Shown here one piece after another: positions 22,701 to 46,444 of a stretch of DNA of 64,000 nt. Both the position numbers and the translations under genes were made by a program. Below the pieces are notes generated by a model. The model was not told the DNA's origin and searched no databases. It worked only from the letters and a program-made list of their open reading frames with translations. The stretch is from Corticium candelabrum (Eukaryota; Porifera; Homoscleromorpha; Homosclerophorida; Plakinidae). Location: positions 3,068,568 through 3,132,567 of the forward strand of contig NC_085100.1 in NCBI RefSeq assembly GCF_963422355.1, given 5' to 3'. Numbering within the stretch: the first letter of the stretch is position 1; the number at the start of each line of letters is the position of its first letter.

Positions 22701-23800
22701 AAGGATTCTGAAGACAGAGTACAGATGTACATGAGTTATTCAAACTGTAAATAAATATAACCAAAGATCTTAGAAAAACACAGTATACTCTGCAGTTGCA
22801 TTGTCCATGAGTATTGTTTAGGCATAAATGCACACACTCTTCTCCTTGCACTGATTCTAGAGCACCATGCAGTCAAACATCATAACACGTACCTGACCAT
22901 CAGCTAGAGCCAGCATACCGATGTTTAGTCGGAATTCTTCGTGTCACAATCTTACTGAATCGACTCTATGTCCGCTTAGAAACGCTTTCCCTACGTAGCT
23001 ACTGTAGCATTGCTAGGACACCAACAAAGTCAACGACAATTGACACAAAATTAGACAGTAAAACGTTAGATCAACTAAATCATATCTGAAGTGACTGCAG
23101 AAACCACCAAGTAACTACACATGTCTTCCATGGCCAAACTCAGCTCTGGCCATCAAGCCTCAGACCTATACAATTCTAGTAGGGGATATATGTTCCTTGC
23201 ATCTGCATGTCTATAAACGTCTGTCTAGGTCCTAAAAAGAGGCAAAGATGAGATGACGACAGTAACGAAATGTCACCATCAATTTCTACTAGCTCAACAA
23301 ATCTTTCCTAGTCTAACAATTGCAGCTGGCTTTCACAAACTTGACGAAAATAGAAACGCTACAGAAACAATGATTCCACGAACCTTATAGTTACGCGAAC
23401 AACGACTAACTATGTAAGCAACAAAGTGGAACCAACACTGAACGACAAGCAGAGGTCAAGGTGACCGCCTTCAGCAGCAGCTGCGGACGCGTAATGGTTC
23501 ACTTTGCACCTCAAACGCGCTCGGTTTGCAAACAATCCGTTTCGTTTCGTGCATTTCTCTTTGCATCTTGTGCATTTCTTACGCGGTGAGTCTCACCGGG
23601 TAGCCGACTGGTCCGATGCGGCGGAACCATAAAGTGTACCGACCTTCTGGTCGACGTCACGTCATGCATCACGTGGGGGAGACCTCTCGAAAGAGGGCGT
23701 GGAAATCAGCAGGTGGTGCCAAACAGTCAACAAAAGCAAGTGTCTCCTCGTCGGCAATTCAGTCGGTTGTGAGCTCGCAAAGCGAACTGTTAACGGCTGT
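19791..23800. other. 4-kb spacer upstream of leishmanolysin-like and Ras-like genes
   Basis: No confirmed gene. It includes TCTG tetranucleotide runs at 20037-20065 and 20217-20262, each followed by TTTCATATATTTT, a dispersed repeat at 21018-21286, and CpG-richer sequence near 23440-23800 that is probably the promoter of the Ras-like gene. Two short minus-strand open stretches (20541-20640 and 20773-20883) look exon-like but do not join in phase, so no gene is called. Confidence 0.5.
21018..21286. repeat. Dispersed repeat, copy 1 (about 270 bp)
   Basis: It shares long identical blocks with 35758-36024 in the same orientation: GTCTGTTCCCCATAAGTGTG, AACTTTGAAAATC, GTCTGGCATTTCTGTTTATC and CAGCAACTGGAACCATTTAA. 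Differences are scattered substitutions and small indels. Copy 2 lies inside a hAT element, so the unit may be a fragment of that family. Confidence 0.85.
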
Positions 23801-24627
23801 ATGGCTCAGCGAACTCGCACAGCGTCCGGAACGCGAATGCACAAGGTTGTTGTGCTGGGCGAATGTGCAGTCGGAAAATCAGGTTTGATTGTGCTGCGTG
23901 TTGTCGCGTCGCCTCGTTCTCAATCTTTTTCCTGCTTTGCAGCGCTGACCATGCAGTACGTACGACACCAATTCGTCGATTATCATAATCCGACACTCGG
24001 TGAGCATGCAGCGCGTCTGCTAATTCTTGCGTAGGTCGTTCTATGTGTGTGTGTGTGCTTGCTGTGTCAGAGGATGAGTACACGCGTAAGACGACGGTCG
24101 ATGATATTCTCGTCGAGTTGGATATTCTCGACACGGGAGGGCTGAGTTCACTCGCCACACGCTCGATACGGCGACAATATCTGAGAGGAGCCGAGGGCTT
24201 TCTCATCGTCTATTCGGTTACCGACAAGCGCAGTTTCGCCGAGCTCGACCAGTGGCTGACGCTCATCGAAAGAGCTCGGAGATACGACCAGGTACCGTCC
24301 GTCCTGGTCGGAAGCAAGACAGACCTCGCCGAGAGTCGCGACGTGAGCCGCTACGAGGGCGAACAACTCGCTGCAAAGCTCGGTTGCCCTTTCGTCGAAG
24401 TATCAGCACTCAATAGATCCGGTGTGGATGACGCGTTTCACGAACTCGTCCGGGAGATCAGACGGAAAGAGAAAATCGAGCAATTCAAGCTAATCAGCGA
24501 GTCCCAAGAAGAAAGTCGGCTGTCGAACACAACCAAACACAGATCGAAAAAGTCGATCAAGGCACGCTCCGGTCATCGCTCGAGCAACGTTGTATGCAGA
24601 GCGTGGCGGAAGCTGTGCAGTCACTGA
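23801..24627 (+). CDS. Divergent Ras-like small GTPase
   Basis: Three exons (23801-23882, 23943-23999, 24071-24627) give 231 residues in one frame. The Ras fold is obvious: P-loop GECAVGKSA, effector region FVDYHNPTLEDEY, DILDTGG, RGAEGFLIVYSVTDKRSF, VLVGSKTDL, VEVSAL and VREIRRKEK. It belongs to the Ras/RERG group rather than Rab or Rho. Relative to HRAS the residues at 12, 13, 59 and 61 are Cys, Ala, Gly and Leu, a two-residue insertion follows in switch II, and the G4 asparagine is Ser. Fast GTP hydrolysis is therefore unlikely (inference). The C terminus is basic (KHRSKKSIKARSGHRS) with two Cys but no CAAX box, so prenylation is not expected. M13 is an alternative start; the upstream ATG was kept because it is in frame. 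Confidence 0.88.
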
Positions 24628-24858
24628 GACTGGGGGCGTAGATTAGAGTGCATGAATTTAGTGCGCGTGTGCAAATTTGATTGACTCTAGACAGTCTGTA
24701 TTCTTTTGCTGCTGCTGTGGGCGTTTGATGAGTTGCTTCTATGGGAGCGTAGGATGAAGACGTAGACGTAGACGTGTGGCAAGCAGTCACACGTTCTGTA
24801 CATACTCTACAATCACTTGGCAATTACATTACCGTGACTATCATCAACATATGGCCCA
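24628..24858. other. Convergent spacer between Ras-like gene and INTS3
   Basis: 231 bp separate the two stop codons; it can only hold overlapping or adjacent 3' UTRs. No signal is resolved. Confidence 0.5.
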
Positions 24859-38080
<13,222 letters not shown>

Positions 38081-38782
38081 AACGAGAAAACGCGCGATTT
38101 CCAGACCGTTTTGTAAAGCAAACGGCACGTGATCTCACGTGGTAAGCTCGTTTGCTCATGCGTAGATTATTCGGTCTGTCTGCCAGTCTGTCAAAGCCAT
38201 AAATCTTTCTGTCTGTCTCTCTCTCTGTTTGCTACTGCTGCGCAATTATGTGAATCTTGTTGTCAAGACATTTTGTGCACGTGGGTAAGACTAATGAGGA
38301 AAAAATTGAGTGCTGAGAGAGTCTGTCTGTCTGTCTGTCTGTCAATCACATATATTTGAACTCTGTCTAGATCCATTTGTCTGTCTGCCACTTTTTGGCG
38401 TGTTAATTAATGAATCTCATTATGTGACCTCAAACCTCAAAATGTTTTGCACGAGATGTCGATTTGGTGTGATAAAAGTCTGTGTTTATGTCTAGATTGT
38501 CTGTACGTGTCATTGGTCTCTGTTCAATTCTTGGCTACCAGACATAGCAGCTCTGCATGTGATAGATGCAGGCATAGGAAAAAGTCAGACACAACAACAG
38601 ACAAACAGACGGACAACGAATGAAGAGACATGCAAACTATCCTTAGGACCAGACTCTTCTTTTTAAGCTTAATTTTTTGTTAGTGTAGTAAAATCATTTA
38701 TCTTAGTCATGGAATTCTATTCTCAGTTCGCTGATAATTGTTCTCGTAATCAGCATTGAATTTGTTAAAGTGTACTACCATT

Positions 38783-38841
<59 letters not shown>

Positions 38842-39589
38842 TCTCTCAGCACTCAATTTTTTTCATTAGTCTTAGTTATGTGTTTTAGTTTGCTGTAATG
38901 TTAGCTTTCAATGAACGTTAGTCTAATTGTATTATTGTAGTTCTTTTGCAGAATTGTATCATAGTTTGATGTAAGAAATAAAAGACAGACAGACAGACAG
39001 ACAGATAATTTATTCTCATACAGATTCTACTTGTACATATGCTAGGGATTTTAAATACAAATCAGTCCTTGCAAACAACAAAGTCATTAACTATCGGACT
39101 TGACTTTTGTCAAAATCAAATAATCTATCTAAATCACCATGATTAGGTGACAGTTTTGAAAGTTTTCTAGACAGACAGACAGACAGACAGACATATCGTG
39201 AGACAGACAGACAGACAGTACATAAAGTTAGCACAGATTCAGAGTCAGGCAAGGTAACTACTGGGAATACAATGCCCTAATGGAAACTACTAGCTGTATC
39301 TCATTCTAGGTGCAATAAAATAGATCATATCAAGTCATATTGATTCAACCTCAAACTCTCTATTGCAATAAAACATGCAGAGACAAATACACAAGTTAAA
39401 CAAACAGACAATACACAGCAACAAACAATCCGACTTACCAGGTCCATGACTTATAAAAGGAAGAAGACTGTACTAAACACAACACTTTAAAATTGAAAAC
39501 ATCTAGTTACACATTTGTACTGCAGTTCTAATAACACTATCCCTACAACTGTTGATCTACCGTCTAATCTACATCCAATACATGTTTCA
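38081..39589. other. Spacer between CFAP161 3' end and INTS3 promoter, rich in GACA/TCTG repeats
   Basis: TCTG runs (38170-38225, 38320-38343) and GACA runs (38787-38841, 38983-39004, 39170-39215) dominate. Before several of the GACA runs are short conserved phrases such as ACTACCATTGACA and AATAAAAGACAG. No gene is seen. Confidence 0.6.
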
Positions 39590-42122
39590 TTACACAACTA
39601 CTGGCATTCCCCTTGTCTTTTGCTCCTGCTCTTGCAGATTAGCTGTCGTCAACACGCCATCCTTCACTTCACTGCTGTCTTGAACAAAGACCCAGTGATT
39701 GGATGGCGACTCGGCTTTATGTGAATCAAGTTCTGTGTGTGCTGTCATTTCCAGTTCACGACCATAAGCAGTTCTAAACACAATTACAAATCTGTTTTAG
39801 GCTAAATATTTAATTAACAGTAAAATAAGACTGACCTGACAGTAAATTTTGTAAGCGCTGACAAGTTCTGGTTGGTTTTGCAATGATTGATCAACAGTTT
39901 TTGTCCAGCCTTATTAACAGCAATAGTCCATATCATAATTAGATATGGTAGCCTGTGTACTCTGTTTGTCTCAACGTCTGTCCATTTGTCTGTGTGTCTG
40001 TCTGTCTGTCTGTCATATATATTTCCATTACAATAAAATTTCCATCAAAATCTAAAAGCAAACCGAAAGTCCACTACATAATAATTATTACATAATACAT
40101 TAGCCCCATACGGGGGATAAAACTTAAAAGAAGCTACTGAACCGTCTGTCTGTCTGTCATATATTTCCATTACAATGAAATTTCCATCAAACTCTAAAAG
40201 CAAACCTAAAGTCCACTACATAATAGTTACTACATAATACATTAGCCCCATATGGGGATGTCTGTCTGTCTGTCTGTCAATGATAGTATAGTTTCATAAA
40301 TCGACACTAAATCACCAACACACCATAGACTAAAAGAATTTCCAGCAATCACCAAGGCCACAAACAAACACTACACTATCTAGCTAACAACTGCTGAGAA
40401 TACGAGTAAAACGCTACATGTCCACAACTAGAGAGTCTACTGAGTTTTCCTGCAAGCACTCTAGCATTGCAATGCTGAAGAGCAACTGAGAAGAACCGTC
40501 TCCAGGAAACTTTGAAGTCTCTGCCACTTTCTGTCTGTCTGTCTGTCTGTTTCTCCGTCCACCCGTCTGTCTGTCTGTGTGTCTGTCAATACATATATTT
40601 CTTATACAAGACATTACAGTTTACACTAAAAATCAGCAAGTTCTAAGAGAACTAGGACCTGTCTGTCTGTCAGTCTGTCTGCTTCTCCATCTGCCAGTCT
40701 GTCTGTTAGTCTGTCTGTCTCTCTGTCTGTCAGTCAGTCTGTTTCTCAGTTTATCTGCTCATCTGTTCGTAATACAAGGGAAGGTTGCATAGAAAGTCTA
40801 CATCTGAAACAAAGTGACTGTGATAAAAATCCAGTTAGTAGATTGGTAACTCTAAAACATTTTGTCACTATATACACAAATTGATTTCAAAACAACAATA
40901 CAAAAACATAGCAGCATATGTACAAAGACATCTCAATGGAAATAGCAAAAACCCAAACGTCTACATCTTCAAATACACACAAATTGTTTTTCTTGCCCAT
41001 ACAATACACACTTGTCTGTCTTGTGAGTTACATTACCATGAATTTCATCTTACCATCACTGGGCATCCTTTGCTCTCTAGCCTGTCCTGTGGGTCAAAAC
41101 ACTCCACCTTCCATGCAGTCTTGAATGACGAATCTTTCACTAGCATTACTTCCTGCTGACGAGAATGTTTTGCAGATTTTATAAATGTAGCCAGATCACT
41201 ATGTAAATACAGCTGACACACAAACAACTGTAAATATTGACTACTAATTAAACGATATGTATTGGTCTGCGTCGCTTGCCTCTCCTCCTTCATCGGGCAA
41301 AGTTTGAAGAAAGAAGTGTTGATCGTAACAAAGACGTTGACCATCTTCAGTTCCATCACAACTATTACATACAAGTATATTAATAGTTAATAATTTTTAA
41401 CAAAAGTAGTAAATCTTTCAAGCATTCACGTGACCAATTAATCATAATTTGATGAGTTATGGACACCATACTGCAAGCTACTGTAAGGGCTAAAAGTTTT
41501 GATATCTTGGTCAACCTGTGTTGTAAACTGTTAGATATGTACGTAATGGTTCATATGAATAGTCAAGAATGAACACAATTCCTCAACGTTTGTCATCAAA
41601 CATACACTATTTTCTCAATAAGGGCTGTTGTCAAACAACAAAGGTTCATTTAATTGTGTTAGTATTGTTAGCAAATGCAGATAGACAAAATTAGTAAATA
41701 TTTATGAGAAGAGAAGAGGAAAACCAAGGTTTTTCTTTTGTTCACAATCTAGTTCTTGCCAATCATAAGAAATCATGTACACGTGCATGTAAATATATAA
41801 ATAAGTACGTATAGCCAGAGATTTTTGATTCCTTTACAAAATCTCCTCACTAAGTCGTGTGACTTCTAGAAAGCCTCTTGTGGTCGATATTCTTGCTACC
41901 AATATCACACACACAAATAAACAAACGGATGTGCCCTTCGGAAAGTTCCAAAAGATAGCACCCCTGCCTATTTCTAGGTAGGGATCCCGACGCTACTCAA
42001 AGTTTTATGGCGCACTAACAAACCCCTTGATGCGTGGCCAGAGCATCAAAGGACACTGACTTTGGCGCAGCCGCAGGACTGGACCTCAAGTCCACATGTA
42101 CCCACCCCACACCCCGCCCCGA

Positions 42123-42190
<68 letters not shown>

Positions 42191-43742
42191 GCCTTACAAT
42201 CAGCGTACTGGCAACTTCCAAGCATTACTCAACTACAACAGATTCTGCATGCATATGTAACTAACAGTTCAATCAGTACAGTACTGACCTTCTAATAACA
42301 AATGTGTTTCGTGGACAAGGTTCCACCCGCTGCGAGCTAGAAACTTGACATGGAGCTGGAATACATTTTGCCTCCAGAGCGTCACTTGGTGATACATTAG
42401 CACTCAACACAGTCAGAGAGTTTGGATTGTACAAGCAAATTCTGTCCCCAATATGCACAAAACCATCAGAATAATGAGATAGTTCAACCTAAAACATGCA
42501 CCATAAATGAATTGACCCAAAGTTGCAATGCCTACCTGATGCGAGTAAATGTGTATACGTGGCAGAGACAGTGAGTGTGAAAGAGTGAATTCTTGTGTAT
42601 TATAAATTATTAATTTGAGACCTAGTTAGCCATCACGTGTTGTATAGTTTATATTAGTTTATGCTAATTCATGCTAGTCTCCAGTCTTTTAATAAAAGTT
42701 TCAATTTATTTGAGATGACCGCATGTCTACAACAACAATTATTGCAAAATTTTAATCTTAACTATACTAATTAATTAATCTATAACTAATAACATAATTA
42801 CACCCAAAGTTTATCCTAAATATACTAATTAATTAACCTATAACTAACAACATAATTACACCCAAATTTTAATCCTAAATATACTAATTAATTAACCTAT
42901 AACTAACAACATAATTACACCCAAAGTTTAATCCTAAATATACTAATTAATTAATCTACAACTAACAACATAATTACACCAAATTTTAATCCTAATTATA
43001 CTAATTAATTAACCTACAACTAACAACATAATTACACCCAAATTTTAATCCTAAATATACTAATTAATTAACCTATAACTAACAACATAATTACACCCAA
43101 AGTTTAATCCTAAATATACTAATTAATTAATCTACAACTAACAACATAATTACACCAAATTTTAATCCTAATTATACTAATTAATTAACCTACAACTAAC
43201 AACATAATTACACCCAAATTTTAATCCTAAATATACTAATTAATTAACCTATGACTAACAACATAATTACACCAAATTTTAATCCTAATTATACTAATTA
43301 ATTAACATATAACTAACAACATAATTACAACCAATAATCTAATTTTATCTAATTATGTGTTCTCAATATATAATAAATTTTAAGTATTCTTTGTCTGCCC
43401 TTTAGTGAGGAAACTGCACCAGGTTATGATGTGTAAAAAATATATTATATATATATATATTAATATTAATATTAATTTGAGGGTAGAATCCGAGATCAGG
43501 TTTTTGTTGTAAACCTTTCTCAAGATGGTTGACATGAGATTGTGAGTTTTGTGAATGAGTAGCTCTCCCCTGTCCTTCTTGTCTAGGAAATCTTTCAACA
43601 AGTCCTAAAACACGCGAATACGACGAACATCAGCGCGAGCACAGAACTGAAAGACGGTGAACGAATGTCGCACCTCCTGAAGGCAGACATCTTCGTTCCA
43701 GTTGCCGACGCGCACGTTTGGATTGTATGTTCGAATACTCAT
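39590..43742 (-). CDS. CFAP161: Cilia- and flagella-associated protein 161
   Basis: Seven exons (43742-43674, 43604-43515, 42488-42289, 41361-41280, 41212-41054, 39909-39836, 39773-39590) encode 285 residues (human about 301). Blocks match the family: YNPNVRVGNWNEDVCLQE, DFLDKKDRGELLI, DGFVHIGDRICLYNP, CPRNTFVIRR, YLHSDLATFIKSAKHSRQQ, KLLINHCKTNQNLSAL and AHTELDSHKAESPSNHWVFV. CFAP161 is a microtubule inner protein of ciliary axonemes. The start is the first ATG, as in the human MAQNVYGPGVRIGNWNED layout. The intron 41279-41213 appears to be a GC-AG intron (GAG|GCAAGC). An RFX X-box sits 56 bp upstream of the start codon. The second intron carries a 59-bp minisatellite. Confidence 0.94.
39990..40275. 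repeat. Direct duplication with TCTG boundaries
   Basis: Two copies (about 40000-40130 and 40143-40258) of a unit containing ATTTCCATTACAAT, ATCTAAAAGCAAACC-like sequence and ACATTAGCCCCATA, each bounded by (TCTG)n. This is in CFAP161 intron 6. Confidence 0.75.
40530..40770. repeat. TCTG tetranucleotide arrays
   Basis: Two irregular TCTG arrays (40530-40587 and 40660-40760) separated by a short unique sequence in CFAP161 intron 6. Confidence 0.85.
42122..42188. repeat. CA microsatellite in CFAP161 intron 3
   Basis: An uninterrupted CA run (UG in the CFAP161 transcript), 100 bp downstream of the exon-3 donor. Confidence 0.92.
42745..43345. repeat. 59-bp minisatellite with higher-order structure
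   Basis: About ten tandem copies of a 59-bp unit (CATAATTACACCCAAATTTT then AATCCTAAATATACTAATTA and ATTAACCTATAACTAACAA). Variants (AAAGTTT versus AAATTTT; CACCC versus CACC) recur every third unit, so part of the array is a repeat of about 176 bp. It fills much of CFAP161 intron 2. Confidence 0.92.
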
Positions 43743-43797
43743 TCGACCGTTGAGAGAGGGGCAGACCCGTGGCAGCCGTTTACTTGATTATCACCTC

Positions 43798-43811
43798 GTC
43801 ACCATGGAGAC
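43798..43811. promoter_or_regulatory. RFX X-box in divergent CFAP161 / coiled-coil promoter
   Basis: GTCACCATGGAGAC fits the RFX consensus RYYNYYWTRRNRAC at all 14 positions. It lies 56 bp upstream of the CFAP161 start codon and about 360 bp from the start of the divergent coiled-coil gene. RFX factors drive ciliary genes across animals. Confidence 0.75.
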
Positions 43812-43929
43812 GTGATGCGATACTATGAGCATGCGCAAACGTTTTATCACAATTTCTAAAACAATTTACTACAAAACAACTGATTAAAGAAAATGTTGTA
43901 GTAGCTAAACTTCAGACAAGTAGAAGTAA

Positions 43930-43983
43930 TCTCGCGTAGCTCGACACTCTCCTGCGAAATTCCCGTCTGGCTGCGCGAAACTA
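43930..43983. repeat. Tiny hairpin related to the GCGTAGCCAGACCC family
   Basis: CTCGCGTAGCTCGACACT faces TCTGGCTGCGCGAAA around a short centre, in the promoter interval between CFAP161 and the coiled-coil gene. Confidence 0.5.
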
Positions 43984-44169
43984 AATGGCCATGGTCCGGA
44001 AACACGAGGCCACAGTTGCACATAGACATAACGCGCGTTATTAAGTCTTTAGTATGTTCCCAAAACGTAACTCTCGAGTAGGTCAAGCTTTGACAGTTTG
44101 TTCTTTGTAGTGATTTGCTTTCTGTAGATAGGAGGAATTAAAATATCATCGGGCGAAGACCGAATTACA

Positions 44170-46407
44170 ATGTCAAGGCCACTTCCGGACGAGGTTTCCA
44201 GCCGACCAATCAGATCGTGGGAATCTTCTTCGGCCTGCGTGCAAAAACTGGAAGATCAAATCGAGGTCATCACCAAAACCACTGTGCAAAACATTTGCAT
44301 CAAAAATTAATAAATTTAGGTTTTGAAGCAACAGAATGCAGACCTTCAATTGAAGCTAAAGCTGAAGGAGTAAATAATTAAATTATGTTTGTTGCTATGG
44401 CAACATTCTTATTAGACATGCTATTTTATTTATGTATAGTGATTTGTATCAGCAGCTGATTGAGGAAGACAGTCAGGAAAGATTCGACAAGCGAAGAGTT
44501 TATCTGTTGAAATGTCAAGTCATGCAGCTGGAAAGACAGGCAGGATGAAAGCTAGACTGGAAAACCACTGCAATTGTTATCAATCTTTAATTTGACCAAC
44601 AGTTATTACTGCAGTCGGAGGCTATTCAGAGTCGAGCAACGGTGATGTCTGAGTTGGACATTTTGCTCACCGAAATTAGAGACAAACTAAAGTTGATTGA
44701 TATCAATCAGCTACATATTGGAAAAATTGATTTTAGTTATTTGTTTAGGTCTCTGGTATGTGAGACTTCTGGGTCTCACGTTGCATCGTTGAGCACACAT
44801 GCTAGTGAACTGCTCGGTCATGTGGAATCAGTGCGTTGCTGCATGCAGAGAGCTGTGCAGGTTGTACTTGACGGTTGAAACTGAGATTTTTAGTGTTGAT
44901 GGTGTGGCTTGTTCAGAAGTCAACGCGTGGACAGCAGGGCTTGCCGTTGGTCTTTAGAAATTTGTTTGCTAGAGATGACGGTGAATCGACGTCTCTGTTG
45001 GATGTCTGCAGTGGATCGTTGGATCATGTAAACCTGGTGCAAGTCGTGAGTTTTGTCAACTTGCTGCTTTAACTAATGTGCATGCTTTTTCTTGTATCGC
45101 AGTGCATGGGTCCTAGATATGACTTGGACGTTCTATCAGTTTATTGTAGTAGGAACACATTACATACTGGTGCTGTGTGTGTAAAGACAGACAGACAGAT
45201 ATACAGATACACAGACAGATGGACGGATGGACAGGCAGACGGATAGACAGACAGATTGTTTTATTAATTTTTAAACTTTAGTGATCATGTTTGAAATATA
45301 CTACCATTGACAGACAGATAGACAACCAGACAGACAGACGGACAGAAATAAATGAAGACAGACAGCCAAGACACTTTAAAGCAGGCAGCGTTAGAGGAAG
45401 GTATTGCTGCAGCAAGAAGGGAGGAAAGGAAGATGATCAAATACTAAAAACAACAACTTGCTGGCAATACATCAAGCCTCAATTTTACTCCTCTGGTATT
45501 TGAACATTTTAGAACTTAGGGATCAGAAGCTACCAAATATTTAAACAAACTAGCCAGAAGATCAAGAGACATTGAAGGCTATACAAATGAAGCTGACTTT
45601 AAAAGGTTTTTGGAGGAAAAAATTCTCAATAATATTACAACGATGTAATGCTAAAGTCATACTCCACAAGCTGACACGTGTCTTCCCTGGAGTAGATGAG
45701 AACAAACACAATAGAGACTATCAAAGTAGTTTGCATTAAACTAAAGCTGAACTCAGTAGATTGCTTGTATTTATTAATGTTAGAAATGTAACGTAGAGTT
45801 TGTGTTTCAATAAATGAAACAGACAGACGGACAGACAGACAGACAGACAGAGGTACATTTGAACTTAAGTACTTACTATTTTGCTGAAATGTAATATAGT
45901 CTTGTGTTTGAAAATATATGATGGACAGATAGACAGACAGACAGACAGACAGATGGACGGACAGATAGACAGGCAGAAAGAATTGACAGACAGACACCAG
46001 TGACAATAGACAGGCATACACAGTACGCAAATTGTAGCATTTCTGCTGAACTTCTGTCTTGCTACGTGTTGATTTGGATTGTTTTGCAGTCAGCGTTAGA
46101 ATCAAGACTCGCCAGCTTATTTCAAGATTTAACGACGTTGCTGAAGGCGCTCAGAATGGTTTCACCTTCTAGGCCCACTGAGTTTGTCAATGTTACAATA
46201 GAAACATTACATCCTGCAACACAGCACGTGGATGAGATTATGTCTCATGTACTACATCAGCTGGATGACTGTTGCTATGAGTTGCTTCTTTTGTCTTCCC
46301 TCGTTCCTACTACACCATGGAAAGTACTACAGTTAAAATAATAAATGTGTGTGTATGTGTGTGTGCATGCATGCACGTAAAATTAACTCATGTCCGATAC
46401 TGATCTG

Positions 46408-46444
<37 letters not shown>

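Noticed and set aside
41045..41279. Reading CFAP161 through from 41279 to 41213 without an intron
   Set aside because: The through-reading frame meets stop codons, and homology resumes exactly after a CAG acceptor at 41213-41214.
42745..43345. Regularly spaced repeats resembling a CRISPR array
   Set aside because: The units are contiguous 59-bp tandem copies with no unique spacers, in an animal intron.
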